From Brooklawnia cerclae (GTDB taxonomy: Bacteria > Actinomycetota > Actinomycetes > Propionibacteriales > Propionibacteriaceae), in NCBI RefSeq assembly GCF_011758645.1, contig NZ_JAAMOZ010000001.1, positions 806,001-870,000 of the forward strand: a DNA stretch of 64,000 nucleotides. Reading direction: 5' to 3'. Below, piece after piece: positions 1 through 10,962 of this stretch. A program made the translations under genes and the position numbers. Position 1 is the first letter of the stretch. The number at the start of each line of letters is the position of its first letter. The notes beneath the pieces were generated by a model that was given only the letters and a program-made list of their open reading frames with translations, had not been told where the DNA came from and did not search any database.

Positions 1-2103
<2,103 letters not shown>

Positions 2104-2112
2104 GGAGGCCGG

Positions 2113-2778
2113 GTGAACGCGGTCATGGACGATCTGGTGGATGTGCCCGAGAGCTGGCCCGTGGTCTCCCACGAGGTCAAGGCGACCGGCCGGGTGCAGA
2201 ACTTCGTCGAGGAGCGGGTGGTCACTCCGACCGGTGACACGATGGTGCGACAGTGGGTGGGCCATCCCGGCGCCGTGGGCATCATGGCACTGGACGACCA
2301 GGGCCGCATCGCCGTCGTCCACCAGTACCGGCACCCCGTGGGCATGCGGCTGGTCGAGCCACCGGCGGGCATTCTCGACATGGACGGCGAACGGGCGGTG
2401 GAGGCCGCCCAGCGCGAGCTGGCGGAGGAAGCGCAGCTGGCCGCGTCCGACTGGTCGGTGCTGGTCGACCTGTTCACCTCACCCGGTGGGCTGGAGGAGT
2501 CGCTGCGCGTCTACCTCGCGCGCGACCTACGGCCCGCGCCGCGTCCCGACGGGTTCGTGGTCGCCGACGAGGAGACCGACATGGGGCTCGCATGGTTGCC
2601 GCTCGACACCCTCGTCGAACGGGTCTATGCGGGCCAGGTGCAGAACCCCACCATGGTGGCGGGCACACTGGCACTGGCGCTGGCCATTGCCACCGGACGC
2701 GTGGAGCGGCTGCGTCCCCCGACGGCGCCGTGGCCGGCCCGCACGCTGAAGGAGGCGCGCGATCGGAAAGGTGCCTGA
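2113..2778 (+). CDS. NUDIX hydrolase, probable ADP-ribose pyrophosphatase
   Basis: A 221-residue NUDIX protein. The box is at residues 86-109: GILDMDGE followed by REL.EEA, fitting GX5EX7REUXEEXGU except that the final Gly is Gln. The preceding strand with VVHQYRHP and EPPAG is typical of the ADP-ribose pyrophosphatase (NudF/YffH) branch, which hydrolyses ADP-ribose to AMP and ribose-5-phosphate. The start is GTG at 2113, nine bases after the pyrG stop, with GAGGAGG just upstream. The 3' end overlaps xerD by 8 bases, so pyrG, this gene and xerD are probably co-transcribed. In many Gram-positives this gene sits before xerD, as here. The exact substrate is not proven by sequence. Confidence 0.9.
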   Translation: MNAVMDDLVDVPESWPVVSHEVKATGRVQNFVEERVVTPTGDTMVRQWVGHPGAVGIMALDDQGRIAVVHQYRHPVGMRLVEPPAGILDMDGERAVEAAQRELAEEAQLAASDWSVLVDLFTSPGGLEESLRVYLARDLRPAPRPDGFVVADEETDMGLAWLPLDTLVERVYAGQVQNPTMVAGTLALALAIATGRVERLRPPTAPWPARTLKEARDRKGA

Positions 2779-3742
2779 CCAGCCCCCCGATGACCATCCC
2801 GCGCCGCAGCCCCCGATGCTGCGGCTGGTGGGAGAGTTCCTCGATCACCTCGTGGTCGAGCGGGGCCTGTCGGCCAACACGGTGTCGGCCTATCGGCGCG
2901 ATCTCACCCGGTATTGCGACTGGCTCGCAGGCAGGGGCATCGAGGCGCCCGACGAGGTCCATGCCGCGGACGTCGCCGGCTACCAGCTCGCCCTCGCCTC
3001 GGGAGAGGGGGGACGCCGTCCGCTGTCGCCCGCGAGCGTGGCCCGGGCGATCGTCGCCGTGCGGGCGATGCACGCGTTCGCCGCGTCCGAGCACCTGGCT
3101 CCCGACAACCCGGCCGTCGAGATCAGCCCTCCGTCGCCGGGAAAGCGCTTGCCCAAGGCTCTGTCGATCGACGAGGTGCGCCGCCTGCTCGATGCCGTCG
3201 ACCGGACCACCCCCGAGGGACTGAGGGACGCGGCCCTGCTCGAGGTGCTGTACGGCACCGGAGCCCGCATCAGCGAGGCCGTCGGCCTGGACGTGGACGA
3301 TCTGACGCGCGTCCTGGCCGCTCCGGAACTGGGGTTGCGCCTGGTCGGCAAGGGTGACAAGGAGCGGGTCGTCCCCCTGGGCAGCTACGCCGCGCAGGCG
3401 GTGGACGCCTGGCTCGTCCGAGGTCGTCCGGCCTTCGCGCGGAACGCCAGGGCGGCGACGCCCGCGCTGCTGCTCAACACTCGCGGCGCCCGGCTCTCGC
3501 GCCAGAGCGCGTGGGGCATCATCCGCGCCCGGGCGGCCGACGCGGGGATCACCACGGAGGTGTCACCGCACAGCCTGCGGCACAGTTTCGCGACGCACCT
3601 GCTCGACGGGGGCGCGGACGTCCGTGTCGTCCAGGAGTTGCTCGGCCATGCCTCAGTTACGACCACCCAGATCTATACCGAGGTCACCGTCGACCATCTC
3701 CGCGAGGTCTTTCGCAGCGCCCATCCCCGGGCCCTGGGCTGA
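2771..3742 (+). CDS. xerD: Tyrosine recombinase XerD
   Basis: Site-specific recombinase of 323 residues that, with XerC, resolves chromosome dimers at dif. The N-terminal core-binding domain covers roughly residues 15-115 and the catalytic domain follows. The complete catalytic set is visible: Arg166 (GTGARISE), Lys195 (GKGDKER), His267-x-x-Arg270 (HSLRHSF), His293 (LGHAS) and Tyr302 (QIYTEV). The GTG start overlaps the NUDIX stop. XerD is favoured over XerC because of the neighbours: the order xerD-parA-scpA-scpB-rluB is conserved in actinobacteria. It is not a phage integrase: there is no att site, and it lies inside a housekeeping operon. Confidence 0.93.
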   Translation: MPDQPPDDHPAPQPPMLRLVGEFLDHLVVERGLSANTVSAYRRDLTRYCDWLAGRGIEAPDEVHAADVAGYQLALASGEGGRRPLSPASVARAIVAVRAMHAFAASEHLAPDNPAVEISPPSPGKRLPKALSIDEVRRLLDAVDRTTPEGLRDAALLEVLYGTGARISEAVGLDVDDLTRVLAAPELGLRLVGKGDKERVVPLGSYAAQAVDAWLVRGRPAFARNARAATPALLLNTRGARLSRQSAWGIIRARAADAGITTEVSPHSLRHSFATHLLDGGADVRVVQELLGHASVTTTQIYTEVTVDHLREVFRSAHPRALG

Positions 3743-3841
3743 GGGGTCTGCCACGCGCCTCCAACCGCGCCGCAAAGCGGTCGCGGCAACGCTATGTCGA
3801 CTATTGTGTGGACGACACGGGTGATGGACAGGGAGCATGGA

Positions 3842-4741
3842 ATGGACAATGGGTCGCTGCGGGCCGACGAGGGCCTCTTCGATGATGAGACCGACGACTC
3901 GATGGGCCCGACAGGGCGCCCGCTTCCCGACCTCCCCGAGGTGACACCGCCGGCACCCGGCCCGAAGAACGCGACCATCATCTCGATGACCAACCAGAAG
4001 GGCGGCGTCGGCAAGACCACCACCACGATCAACCTGGGCGCTGCCCTCGTGGAGACCGGCCGGCGCATCCTGCTCGTCGACTTCGACCCCCAGGGATCGC
4101 TGTCGGTGGGGCTCGGAGTCAACCCGCACACGCTGGACGAGTCCATCTACAACCTGCTGTTGTCCCACGACTACACCTTCGACGAGGTCGTCCTGTCGAC
4201 GAGCGTGGAGGGGCTCGACCTGTTGCCGGCCAACATCGACCTGTCGGCCGCCGAGCTCCAACTGGTCAGCGAGGTCGCCCGTGAGCAGTCCCTGAAGCGG
4301 GTGCTGGACCCGATCCGCGATCGCTACGACTACATCCTCATCGACTGCGCGCCCTCGCTCGGTCTGCTGACGGTCAACGCGCTGACGGCCTCCGACAAGG
4401 TGCTCATCCCGCTCGAGTGTGAGTTCTTCGCATTGCGCGGTGTGGCCCTGCTGACCGCCACCATCCAGAAGGTCGTCGACCGGCTCAACCCCGACCTGGA
4501 GGTACTGGGCATCGTCGCGACCATGTACGACTCCCGCACCCTGCACAGTCGTGAAGTGCTCCAGCGCGTGCTGGAGGCCTTCGACGACACCGTCTTCCAC
4601 GCCGTGATCCGCCGCACCGTGAAGTTCCCCGAGACCACGGTCGCCGGCGAGCCGATCACGACGTACGCGCCGACCAATCCGGGTGCGGACGCCTACCGCA
4701 TGCTCGCGAGGGAGGTGCTGTACCGATGCCACGCGATATGA
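3842..4741 (+). CDS. parA: ParA/Soj-family chromosome-partitioning ATPase
   Basis: Deviant Walker A ATPase of 299 residues with KGGVGKTTT at residues 53-61, switch-like DFDPQGSLS and IIDCAPSLG. This is the ParA/Soj/MinD fold, which dimerises on ATP and binds DNA nonspecifically. The ATG at 3842 is selected because GGGAG lies 6 nt upstream; in-frame ATGs at 3824 and 3794 would add 6 or 16 residues. It precedes scpA-scpB rather than parB, so it is the actinobacterial second ParA-like protein linked to condensin genes, not necessarily the oriC-proximal Soj. The final 16 bases overlap the next gene. Confidence 0.9.
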   Translation: MDNGSLRADEGLFDDETDDSMGPTGRPLPDLPEVTPPAPGPKNATIISMTNQKGGVGKTTTTINLGAALVETGRRILLVDFDPQGSLSVGLGVNPHTLDESIYNLLLSHDYTFDEVVLSTSVEGLDLLPANIDLSAAELQLVSEVAREQSLKRVLDPIRDRYDYILIDCAPSLGLLTVNALTASDKVLIPLECEFFALRGVALLTATIQKVVDRLNPDLEVLGIVATMYDSRTLHSREVLQRVLEAFDDTVFHAVIRRTVKFPETTVAGEPITTYAPTNPGADAYRMLAREVLYRCHAI

Positions 4742-4965
4742 ACCCGTCCGACGCCACGGGCCGGGTGCGCCACGACGAGAAGATCACCGTCTACGTGAGC
4801 CGTGACGAACTGCTGGCGCTTGAACAGGTGCGGCTTCGCCTGCGGGCCGATTTCGACATCGCGGTCGACCGGGGGCGCTTGGTACGTGAGGCCGTGGCCC
4901 TGCTCGTCGACGATCTGGCGACCGGGGGCGCTGGGTCGGTCGTGGTCCAGCGGCTGCGACAGTGA
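4726..4965 (+). CDS. Conserved small protein between parA and scpA (RHH-like)
   Basis: 79 residues. After a polar N-terminus it reads as one beta strand (KITVYVSRDEL) followed by two helices (LALEQVRLRLRADF, GRLVREAVALLVDDL), the pattern of ribbon-helix-helix DNA-binding proteins. Similar short proteins occupy this position in other actinobacteria. It overlaps parA by 16 bases and scpA by 4 (GTGA), so all three are translationally coupled. A role with the ParA or condensin partner is inferred from position only; no function is established here. Confidence 0.75.
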   Translation: MPRDMNPSDATGRVRHDEKITVYVSRDELLALEQVRLRLRADFDIAVDRGRLVREAVALLVDDLATGGAGSVVVQRLRQ

Positions 4966-5807
4966 CCGCCGACGCCGGCGTCGCGTCGGCCGACGGCGGC
5001 TTCCTGATCAGGCTCGACAACTTCGAGGGGCCGTTCGACCTGCTGCTGCAGCTCATCAGCCGCCACCAGATGGACATCACCGAGGTGGCGCTGAGCAAGG
5101 TGACCGACGAGTTCATCGCCCATGTGAAGGCCGGCGGTGAGGTGTGGGATCTGGAGCAGACCTCGTCCTTCCTGGTCGTCGCGGCGACATTGCTCGACCT
5201 CAAAGCGGCCCGGCTGCTGCCCAGCGGGGAGGTCGACGACCCCGAGGACCTGGCCGCCCTGGAGGCGCGCGACCTGCTGTTCGCCCGGCTCCTGCAGTAT
5301 CGCGCCTACAAACAGGTCTCGGTGTGGTTCGCCGATGCGCTGGCCCGCGCGGCGCTGGTGCACGCGCGGCCCGGTGGGCTGGAGGACCGGTTCCGGGGAC
5401 TGCTGCCGGAGGTGACCATCCCGGGTGGTGCCGAGCGGCTCGCCCGTCTGGCCGAGAAGGCCCTCACCCCGGACGCCGAGCCCGTCATGCCGATCTCGCA
5501 GCTGCATGTGCCGCACGTCAGCGTGGCTGAGCAGGCCGGGCTGGTGGCCGCCCGGTTGAGACGTGCGCGGGCGTTGACGTTTCGCGCGCTGACGGGGGAC
5601 GCCGACCGCCTGACCACGGTCGCTCGCTTCCTGGCGCTGCTGGAACTGTTCCGGCAGGGACAGGTCGGGTTCGAACAACTCGCGCCGCTGGCCGAGCTGA
5701 CGATCCGGTGGACGGGAACCGAGTCGGGGGAGCTGACCGTCACCGACGAGTTCGACACTCCGCCGGGCGAGGAGCTACCGTCCGACGAGAAGGGGGGACA
5801 GCAATGA
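4962..5807 (+). CDS. scpA: Segregation and condensation protein A
   Basis: The 281-residue kleisin subunit of the SMC-ScpAB condensin, which bridges SMC heads and organises the chromosome. The N-terminal kleisin signature is clear: FLIRLDNFEGPFDLLLQLI near residue 12 and ITEVALSKVTDEFI soon after. A C-terminal winged-helix region (FLALLELFRQGQV) contacts the SMC head. The start is a GTG whose last bases form the stop of the preceding gene (GTGA). The end overlaps scpB through ATGA, keeping subunit stoichiometry coupled. Confidence 0.95.
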   Translation: MTADAGVASADGGFLIRLDNFEGPFDLLLQLISRHQMDITEVALSKVTDEFIAHVKAGGEVWDLEQTSSFLVVAATLLDLKAARLLPSGEVDDPEDLAALEARDLLFARLLQYRAYKQVSVWFADALARAALVHARPGGLEDRFRGLLPEVTIPGGAERLARLAEKALTPDAEPVMPISQLHVPHVSVAEQAGLVAARLRRARALTFRALTGDADRLTTVARFLALLELFRQGQVGFEQLAPLAELTIRWTGTESGELTVTDEFDTPPGEELPSDEKGGQQ

Positions 5808-6460
5808 CCGAACGGGATGCCGGCATGACGCCGGGCAACACCCAGGTGCCGGGCGACGAGCCCGCGGCGACCGACGACCCCCGTGCGCTGGGAGCCGCCC
5901 TGGAGGCGCTGCTCCTGCTGGCCACCGAGCCGCTCGCCGAGGTCGTGCTGGCCGAGGCCGTGGACGTCCCGGTGGCGGCCGTGGGACATGTGCTGCACGA
6001 TCTCGCCACGTTCTACGACGCGACTGGCCGGGGATTCCAGCTGCGCCGGATAGCCGGCGGCTGGCAGTACGCCACGCGTCCCGAGCAGGCCGAACTCGTC
6101 TCGCGCTGGGTGGTCGAGGGCCAGCAGAACCGGCTCACCCAGGCCGCCCTGGAGACGCTGGCCGTCATCGCCTACATGCAGCCGGTGCCCCGCTCCCGCG
6201 TCTCCGCCGTGCGGGGTGTCAACGTGGACGGGGTGGTGCGCACGCTGCTCGCCCGCGACCTGGTCGCCGAGCAGGGGCAGGACGCCGTCACGGGCGCCGG
6301 TCTGCTCACCACGACCGACTATTTCCTTGAGCGACTGGGGCTCGCGTCCCTGTCCGACCTTCCGCCGATCGCCCCCCACCTGCCCGAGGCCTCCGACCTG
6401 GAGGCCGAACTGGCGGCGCTGGCCATCGTCCCCGAAATCAGCGAGGAGAACCATGAGTGA
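5804..6460 (+). CDS. scpB: Segregation and condensation protein B
   Basis: Partner of ScpA in the SMC complex; it forms a dimer of winged helices that wraps the central part of the kleisin. 218 residues. ALGAALEALLLLATEPL opens the first winged helix, and LTQAALETLAVIAYMQPVPRS with VRGVNVDGVVRTLLARDLV is the characteristic ScpB core. The frame is open upstream, but the ATG at 5804 gives the family start, overlaps the scpA stop by 4 bases and follows an AAGGGGGGA purine run. It overlaps rluB by 8 bases. Confidence 0.95.
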   Translation: MTERDAGMTPGNTQVPGDEPAATDDPRALGAALEALLLLATEPLAEVVLAEAVDVPVAAVGHVLHDLATFYDATGRGFQLRRIAGGWQYATRPEQAELVSRWVVEGQQNRLTQAALETLAVIAYMQPVPRSRVSAVRGVNVDGVVRTLLARDLVAEQGQDAVTGAGLLTTTDYFLERLGLASLSDLPPIAPHLPEASDLEAELAALAIVPEISEENHE

Positions 6461-7196
6461 GCATGACTCCCAGAACGAGGGCCTCAGGCTGCAAAAGGCC
6501 CTGGCCCAGGCCGGTGTGGCCAGCCGCCGGGCGTCCGAGGAACTGATCGCGGCCGGCCGCGTCGAGGTCAACGGGCACATCGTCACCGAGCAGGGCACGC
6601 GTGTCGACCCCGAGCGCGACACGATCCGCGTGGACGGCGCCCGCATCCCGCCGCCACGACGCCATCTCTACCTGGCTCTCAACAAGCCGCGTGGCGTGGT
6701 GTCGACGATGGACGATCCCGAGGGCCGCCCCAGCCTCGATCAGTACGTGCCGCGGCACCAGCGCCTGTTCCATGTCGGGCGCCTCGACACCGACACCGAG
6801 GGCCTGATCATCCTCACCAACGACGGCGACCTCGCCAACACCCTCATGCACCCGAGCCACGAGGTTCCCAAGACCTACCTGGCCGAGGTGGAGGGGCTGC
6901 TCGACAACAAGGCGATCCGGCGTCTGGAGAAGGGCGTCACTCTCGAGGACGGGCATATCCGAGCCGACAAGGTGAAGCTGGTCACACGCGCCGAGTCGCG
7001 CAGCCTGGTGCAGCTGACCCTGCACTCGGGGCGCAACCGCATCGTCCGGCGCATGTTCGACGCCATCGGTCATCCCGTGCGGCAGTTGTCGCGCCTGTCG
7101 ATCGGGCCCGTGCGGCTCGGCCAGCTGCCGGTGGGCGAGACCCGCGAGCTCACCCGTGAGGAACTCGGGGCGCTGCTCGACATCATCGGGCGCTGA
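6453..7196 (+). CDS. rluB: 23S rRNA pseudouridine synthase RluB-type
   Basis: Isomerises uridine to pseudouridine in 23S rRNA (E. coli RluB: U2605). 247 residues, with an S4 RNA-binding domain at about residues 9-60 (LQKALAQAGVASRRASEELI) and the RsuA/RluB catalytic domain. The catalytic aspartate is Asp112 in VGRLDTDTEGL, and the later motif SGRNRIVRRMFDAIGHPV is also intact. The gene overlaps the scpB end and completes the xerD-to-rluB run. The target nucleotide is assigned by family, not by direct evidence. Confidence 0.93.
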   Translation: MSEHDSQNEGLRLQKALAQAGVASRRASEELIAAGRVEVNGHIVTEQGTRVDPERDTIRVDGARIPPPRRHLYLALNKPRGVVSTMDDPEGRPSLDQYVPRHQRLFHVGRLDTDTEGLIILTNDGDLANTLMHPSHEVPKTYLAEVEGLLDNKAIRRLEKGVTLEDGHIRADKVKLVTRAESRSLVQLTLHSGRNRIVRRMFDAIGHPVRQLSRLSIGPVRLGQLPVGETRELTREELGALLDIIGR

Positions 7197-7267
7197 TCCG
7201 GACGGGCCGCCGGTCGGTCCCGACGAGGCCCGGATGGGCTCCCAGCTTCGTCGGGTAGTGTGCACGG

Positions 7268-8320
7268 GTGCACAACTTCGTACCGAGCTCCCGGAAGCGC
7301 CGGACGATCCGCCTCATGGGCGTCGCGTCGGTGACCGTTCTCGCACTCCTGCTGGGGGCCTGCGGTGGGGACAGCGGCGATGACGCCAGCACCAGCCCGT
7401 CGACTCCCGCGTCGAGTGACAGTGCGACGGCCACGCCGAGCGAGACCCCGAGCGCGACGCCGACGGTCGAACCCACCACCCTGGGCGACCTGTCGACGAT
7501 CGAGGTCAGCCAGGACATGAGCGTCGAGCCCACCATCACCGCGCCCTATCCGTTCGTGGTGGACCAGACCATGACCAAGGTGATCGTGGAGGGCAGCGGG
7601 CGCACCGTGCCGGACACCAGCGCCACGGTGCAGGTTCAGTACGTGGGCATCAACGCCCGCACGGGTGCCACGTTCGACTCCTCCTGGTCGTCGGGCTCAC
7701 CGGTCGCCTTCCAGCTCACCCAGCTGATCTCCGGCTTCGGCAGCGGTGTGGTCAACCACACCGTCGGCTCGCGGCTGGCGATCGCGATCACCAGCGACGA
7801 CGGGTACGGCGACAGCGGCTACAGCACCATCGGCATCGAGGCCGGCGACACGTTGCTGTTCATCGTCGACATCCTCGACACCGAGCTCTCGGGCCCCTCG
7901 GGCGAGACCGTGACGCCGCCGGACGGGCTGCCGCTGGTGAGCGAGGAGAACGGCGTCCCGAAGATCACCATTCCCGAGGGACTGGCCGAGCCGACAGCCG
8001 TGCAGGTGCAACCGTTGATCCAGGGATCCGGCCGCGAGCTGGGCTCGTCCGACGCCTTGACCTCCCACGCCGTGTGCACCACGTGGGACGGGAACGAGTA
8101 CTACAACGACTACGGCGAGGCCGCCGTGAGCGACGCCTCGTCGGGCAGCGTCCACCAGGCGCTGTTCAACGCGCTGGTCGGCCAGAAGACCGGCAGCCGG
8201 GTGCTGGTGACGATGCCGGGCTCCGTGGCCTACCCGAACGGGAACAGGACGCCCAGCCTCGCCGCGAACACGTCGGTCGCCTGCGTCGTGGACATCCTGT
8301 TCACCTCAACGTATTCGTAA
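7268..8320 (+). CDS. FKBP-type peptidyl-prolyl isomerase, lipoprotein
   Basis: 350 residues. A signal peptide (SRKRRTIRL then a hydrophobic stretch) ends in a lipobox, LLLGAC, so the mature protein is probably lipid-anchored outside the membrane. A Ser/Thr-rich linker follows. The first FKBP domain (about residues 95-205) contains VQYVGINARTGATFDSSW and GSRLAIAI; a second, more divergent FKBP-like copy occupies the C-terminal 120 residues. Such proteins catalyse proline isomerisation and help exported proteins fold. The GTG at 7268 gives a full positively charged n-region; TAGTGT at 7256-7261 lies 6 nt before it and could serve a leaderless mRNA. Confidence 0.88.
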   Translation: MHNFVPSSRKRRTIRLMGVASVTVLALLLGACGGDSGDDASTSPSTPASSDSATATPSETPSATPTVEPTTLGDLSTIEVSQDMSVEPTITAPYPFVVDQTMTKVIVEGSGRTVPDTSATVQVQYVGINARTGATFDSSWSSGSPVAFQLTQLISGFGSGVVNHTVGSRLAIAITSDDGYGDSGYSTIGIEAGDTLLFIVDILDTELSGPSGETVTPPDGLPLVSEENGVPKITIPEGLAEPTAVQVQPLIQGSGRELGSSDALTSHAVCTTWDGNEYYNDYGEAAVSDASSGSVHQALFNALVGQKTGSRVLVTMPGSVAYPNGNRTPSLAANTSVACVVDILFTSTYS

Positions 8321-8354
8321 CCAGATCGTCGGATTCGGGCCGTAGCCTTTGGGC

Positions 8355-8885
8355 ATGAAGCTCCCTGAATCGCTGGAACAGCACTTCAACGACCAGATCA
8401 CCCTCGAGTTCGCATCGTCCATGGCCTACCGTCAGCTAGCCATCGAGATGGACGCCCAGAGCCTTCCCGGCATCGGCGCGTGGCTGCGTCACCAGGCGGA
8501 CGAGGAGATCGTCCATGCCAACAAGTTCATCGACCACCTCGTCGATCGGGACAACCACCCGTCGATCGGGACGGTGGCCGCCCCCGAGGTGAAGCCCGGA
8601 GCCTCCCCGGTCGAGGTCTTCGAGGCGGCCCTGGCACACGAACAGCGGGTCTCGGAGGCCATCCGCGCCCTCTATCGCGCGAGCGAGGAGGCCGGGGACC
8701 TCGAATCCCGTCCGCTGCTCTTCTGGTTCATCGAGGAGCAGATCGAGGAGGAGTCCACCGTCAGCGAGATCATCACCCGCCTCAGCCTTGTGGAGGGCGA
8801 CGGCAACGGCCTGCTGCGGTTGGACTCCGAACTCGGTGCCCGCAAGGCGGGAAGCACCGAGAACACCGGCTCCGAGGTCGGCTGA
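8355..8885 (+). CDS. ftn: Ferritin
   Basis: 176-residue iron-storage protein that oxidises Fe(II) and deposits it in a 24-subunit shell. The four-helix bundle is apparent: QITLEFASSMAYRQLAIEMD, HQADEEIVHANKFIDHLV, ALAHEQRVSEAIRALY and WFIEEQIEEESTVSEII, carrying ferroxidase ligands (E18-type Glu, E-x-x-H, and E-x-x-E-E near the end). There is no haem-ligating methionine pattern distinctive of bacterioferritin. Start ATG at 8355, with TAGCCT at 8343-8348 six bases upstream. The gene is convergent with gluQ, about 30 bases away. Confidence 0.92.
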   Translation: MKLPESLEQHFNDQITLEFASSMAYRQLAIEMDAQSLPGIGAWLRHQADEEIVHANKFIDHLVDRDNHPSIGTVAAPEVKPGASPVEVFEAALAHEQRVSEAIRALYRASEEAGDLESRPLLFWFIEEQIEEESTVSEIITRLSLVEGDGNGLLRLDSELGARKAGSTENTGSEVG

Positions 8886-8916
8886 CCCGAGGCGTCGACG
8901 GCCCGGCGGCCCATGC

Positions 8917-9825
8917 TCATCGCGGTGGGCGTGCCGGGTCGACGACCCACGGACGCCAGATCGCCTCGCTCTGCCACCACGGAGTTCCCCGGACGCGATC
9001 GAGCACCTCACCGGCGGAGCGCACCCGTGGCAGGCCCGCGGACGCGCACAACTCGGCCACGACATCTCCCGCGTCGGCCCCCAGCTCGGCCAGCGCTGCC
9101 AGGCTGACGGCCCCGTCTCGCTTGGCCAGGCGTTTTCCTGCCGTGTTGACGGCCAGGCCGACGTGTACGTACCGCGGAACGGTGAACCCGAGCCGGTCGG
9201 CCAGCCATGCCTGCCTCGGTGAGGAGTCCAGCAGGTCGGCGCCCCGGCAGACCTGCGTCACACCCTGGAGGCCGTCGTCCACGACCACCGCGAGGTTGTA
9301 GGCGGGGGTCCCGTCGGCGCGGAAGAGCACGAAGTCGTCGACGGCGCCGGTGAGTGTCCCGGCATGCAGGTCGGTGATCGTGGCGCTGGCCCCGCCCGAC
9401 CGCACCCTGATCGCCGGGACGCGCGTGGCGCGGCGCTCCGCTCGCTGAGCCTCGGTGAGGTGCGCGCACGTTCCCGGGTAGGGGCGGTAGGAGCCGTGCG
9501 GGGCCCGGGATGCCTCGGCGATCTCGCGGCGGGTGCAGAAACACTCGTAGGTGTCCAGTCCCGCGGCCGCGTCCCGGTAGATCTCGAGCCGCTCGGACTG
9601 CCGGACGACCTCCCCGTCCCAGTCGATCCCCAGCGCCGACAGGTCGGCGAGCTGACGGCGTGCCACGTGTGGTGCGGCGGACACCCGCTGCTGGTCGAGG
9701 TCCTCGACGCGCAGCAGGAAGCCGAGACCCGCGTCCCGGGCGAACAACCACGCGAGAAGTGCGGTGCGCAGATTCCCCAGGTGAAGGTCGGACGTCGGGC
9801 TGGGTGCGAAGCGTCCTGCGGGCAT
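8917..9825 (-). CDS. gluQ: Glutamyl-Q tRNA(Asp) synthetase
   Basis: 302 residues, lacking the anticodon-binding half of glutamyl-tRNA synthetase. It retains the class I catalytic core: FAPSPTSDLHLGN near residue 6 (HIGH-like) and GKRLAKRDG (KMSKS-like). The length and the Cys-rich YECFCTRREI segment followed by a second Cys are typical of GluQ/YadB, which attaches glutamate to queuosine in tRNA-Asp. A queuine transglycosylase gene, tgt, occurs about 4 kb away, which fits a cell containing queuosine. The start is the ATG at 9825, in the divergent gap before pafB. Confidence 0.93.
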   Translation of the reverse strand: MPAGRFAPSPTSDLHLGNLRTALLAWLFARDAGLGFLLRVEDLDQQRVSAAPHVARRQLADLSALGIDWDGEVVRQSERLEIYRDAAAGLDTYECFCTRREIAEASRAPHGSYRPYPGTCAHLTEAQRAERRATRVPAIRVRSGGASATITDLHAGTLTGAVDDFVLFRADGTPAYNLAVVVDDGLQGVTQVCRGADLLDSSPRQAWLADRLGFTVPRYVHVGLAVNTAGKRLAKRDGAVSLAALAELGADAGDVVAELCASAGLPRVRSAGEVLDRVRGTPWWQSEAIWRPWVVDPARPPR

Positions 9826-9960
9826 GAACGGCAGCCTATGACGGGTTGTGGCCGATTGCCGGACGCGGCCGCGAGCCCGACACGCCGCGTACGCCTCATC
9901 CGCATCGCACTAGCGCGAACGCCCCTGTAAAGCCGCTCCGGTGCTGCTAGGTTGTCTGTC

Positions 9961-10962
9961 GTGGCAGCCCGCAAGACCGAACGGCTCGTCAATCTGACGA
10001 TCCTTCTGCTGGTTTCGTCCCGTTTCGTGTCCAAGGAACACATCCGCGACACGATCGAGGGCTATCGCGGCCAGTCCGAGACCGCGTTCCAGCGTCAGTT
10101 CGAACGCGACAAGGACGAGTTGCGTGCACTCGGCGTCCCGATCGAGATGGGGAGCAACGACCCCATGTTCGACGACGAGGTCGGGTATCGCATCCCGCGC
10201 TGTGACTTCGAACTCCCGCCGATCGACTTCACGCCCCGGGAACTGATGGTGCTCGGGCTCGCGTCCACGGTGTGGCAGCAGGCCAGTGTGGCCGATCACA
10301 CCGCCCGCGCGCTCGCCAAGCTGCGAGCGGCCGGCGTCGAACCGGATCCGGCGCGACTGACCGCCCTGGCTCCCCGGCTCAGCGCCCGGGAGGCCGCCTT
10401 CGAGCCGGCCTTCGACGCGGTGGTCGCGCGGCAGGCGATCACGTTCCGCTACCGGGGCACGGACGAGATCCGCACCGTCGAGCCGTGGCGTGTCGCCTGG
10501 CGCAACAACAGCTGGTACCTGCTCGGATTCGACCGGGGACGCGAGGCCCCCCGCGTCTTCAAGCTGTCGCGCATCAGCGACGTGCCGGTTCCCGTCGGGG
10601 AGCCCGATGCCTATGATGCGCCGGACCGGCAGCGGCAGGACGAGCTGCTCAAGGACCTGCGGCCCGCGACCGACACGTGGGCCGTCGTCGCGATCAGGGG
10701 CGATCGTGCTCCGGCTCTCCGCCGGCGCGGTGAGCAGTGGACCACGGACGTGACGTTGCCCTCCGGTTTCCGGGCGTGGCGGGTGCCCCTGAACGACAGC
10801 CTCGCGGCTCCCGAGATCGCCTCTTTCGGAGCCGATGTCCTGGTTCTGGAACCCGCGGACCTGCGGGCTGACGTCGTGGCGCATCTGCGTGGGGTGATCG
10901 GGGCGCACGGTTCCCCGGCGCCGGGATCACAGCCGGCGGATTCGCGGGGGGCCACCCGATGA
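9961..10962 (+). CDS. pafB: WYL-domain transcriptional activator PafB
   Basis: First half of the PafBC pair, which in mycobacteria activates a large LexA-independent DNA-damage regulon. 333 residues: an N-terminal winged helix-turn-helix (LVNLTILLLVSSRFVSKEHI, then QRQFERDKDELRALG), a middle ITFRYRG...RTVEPWRV WYL segment and a C-terminal WCX extension. GTG at 9961 is used because TAGGTT lies 7 nt upstream at 9948-9953. The end overlaps pafC by ATGA. The name recalls the proteasome accessory factor genes, but no pup, pafA or prcBA gene lies in this window. Confidence 0.9.
   Translation: MAARKTERLVNLTILLLVSSRFVSKEHIRDTIEGYRGQSETAFQRQFERDKDELRALGVPIEMGSNDPMFDDEVGYRIPRCDFELPPIDFTPRELMVLGLASTVWQQASVADHTARALAKLRAAGVEPDPARLTALAPRLSAREAAFEPAFDAVVARQAITFRYRGTDEIRTVEPWRVAWRNNSWYLLGFDRGREAPRVFKLSRISDVPVPVGEPDAYDAPDRQRQDELLKDLRPATDTWAVVAIRGDRAPALRRRGEQWTTDVTLPSGFRAWRVPLNDSLAAPEIASFGADVLVLEPADLRADVVAHLRGVIGAHGSPAPGSQPADSRGATR

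Noticed and set aside
2771-3742. XerD-type recombinase as integrase of a mobile element
   Set aside because: Conserved housekeeping neighbours, no att repeats, no accessory cargo.
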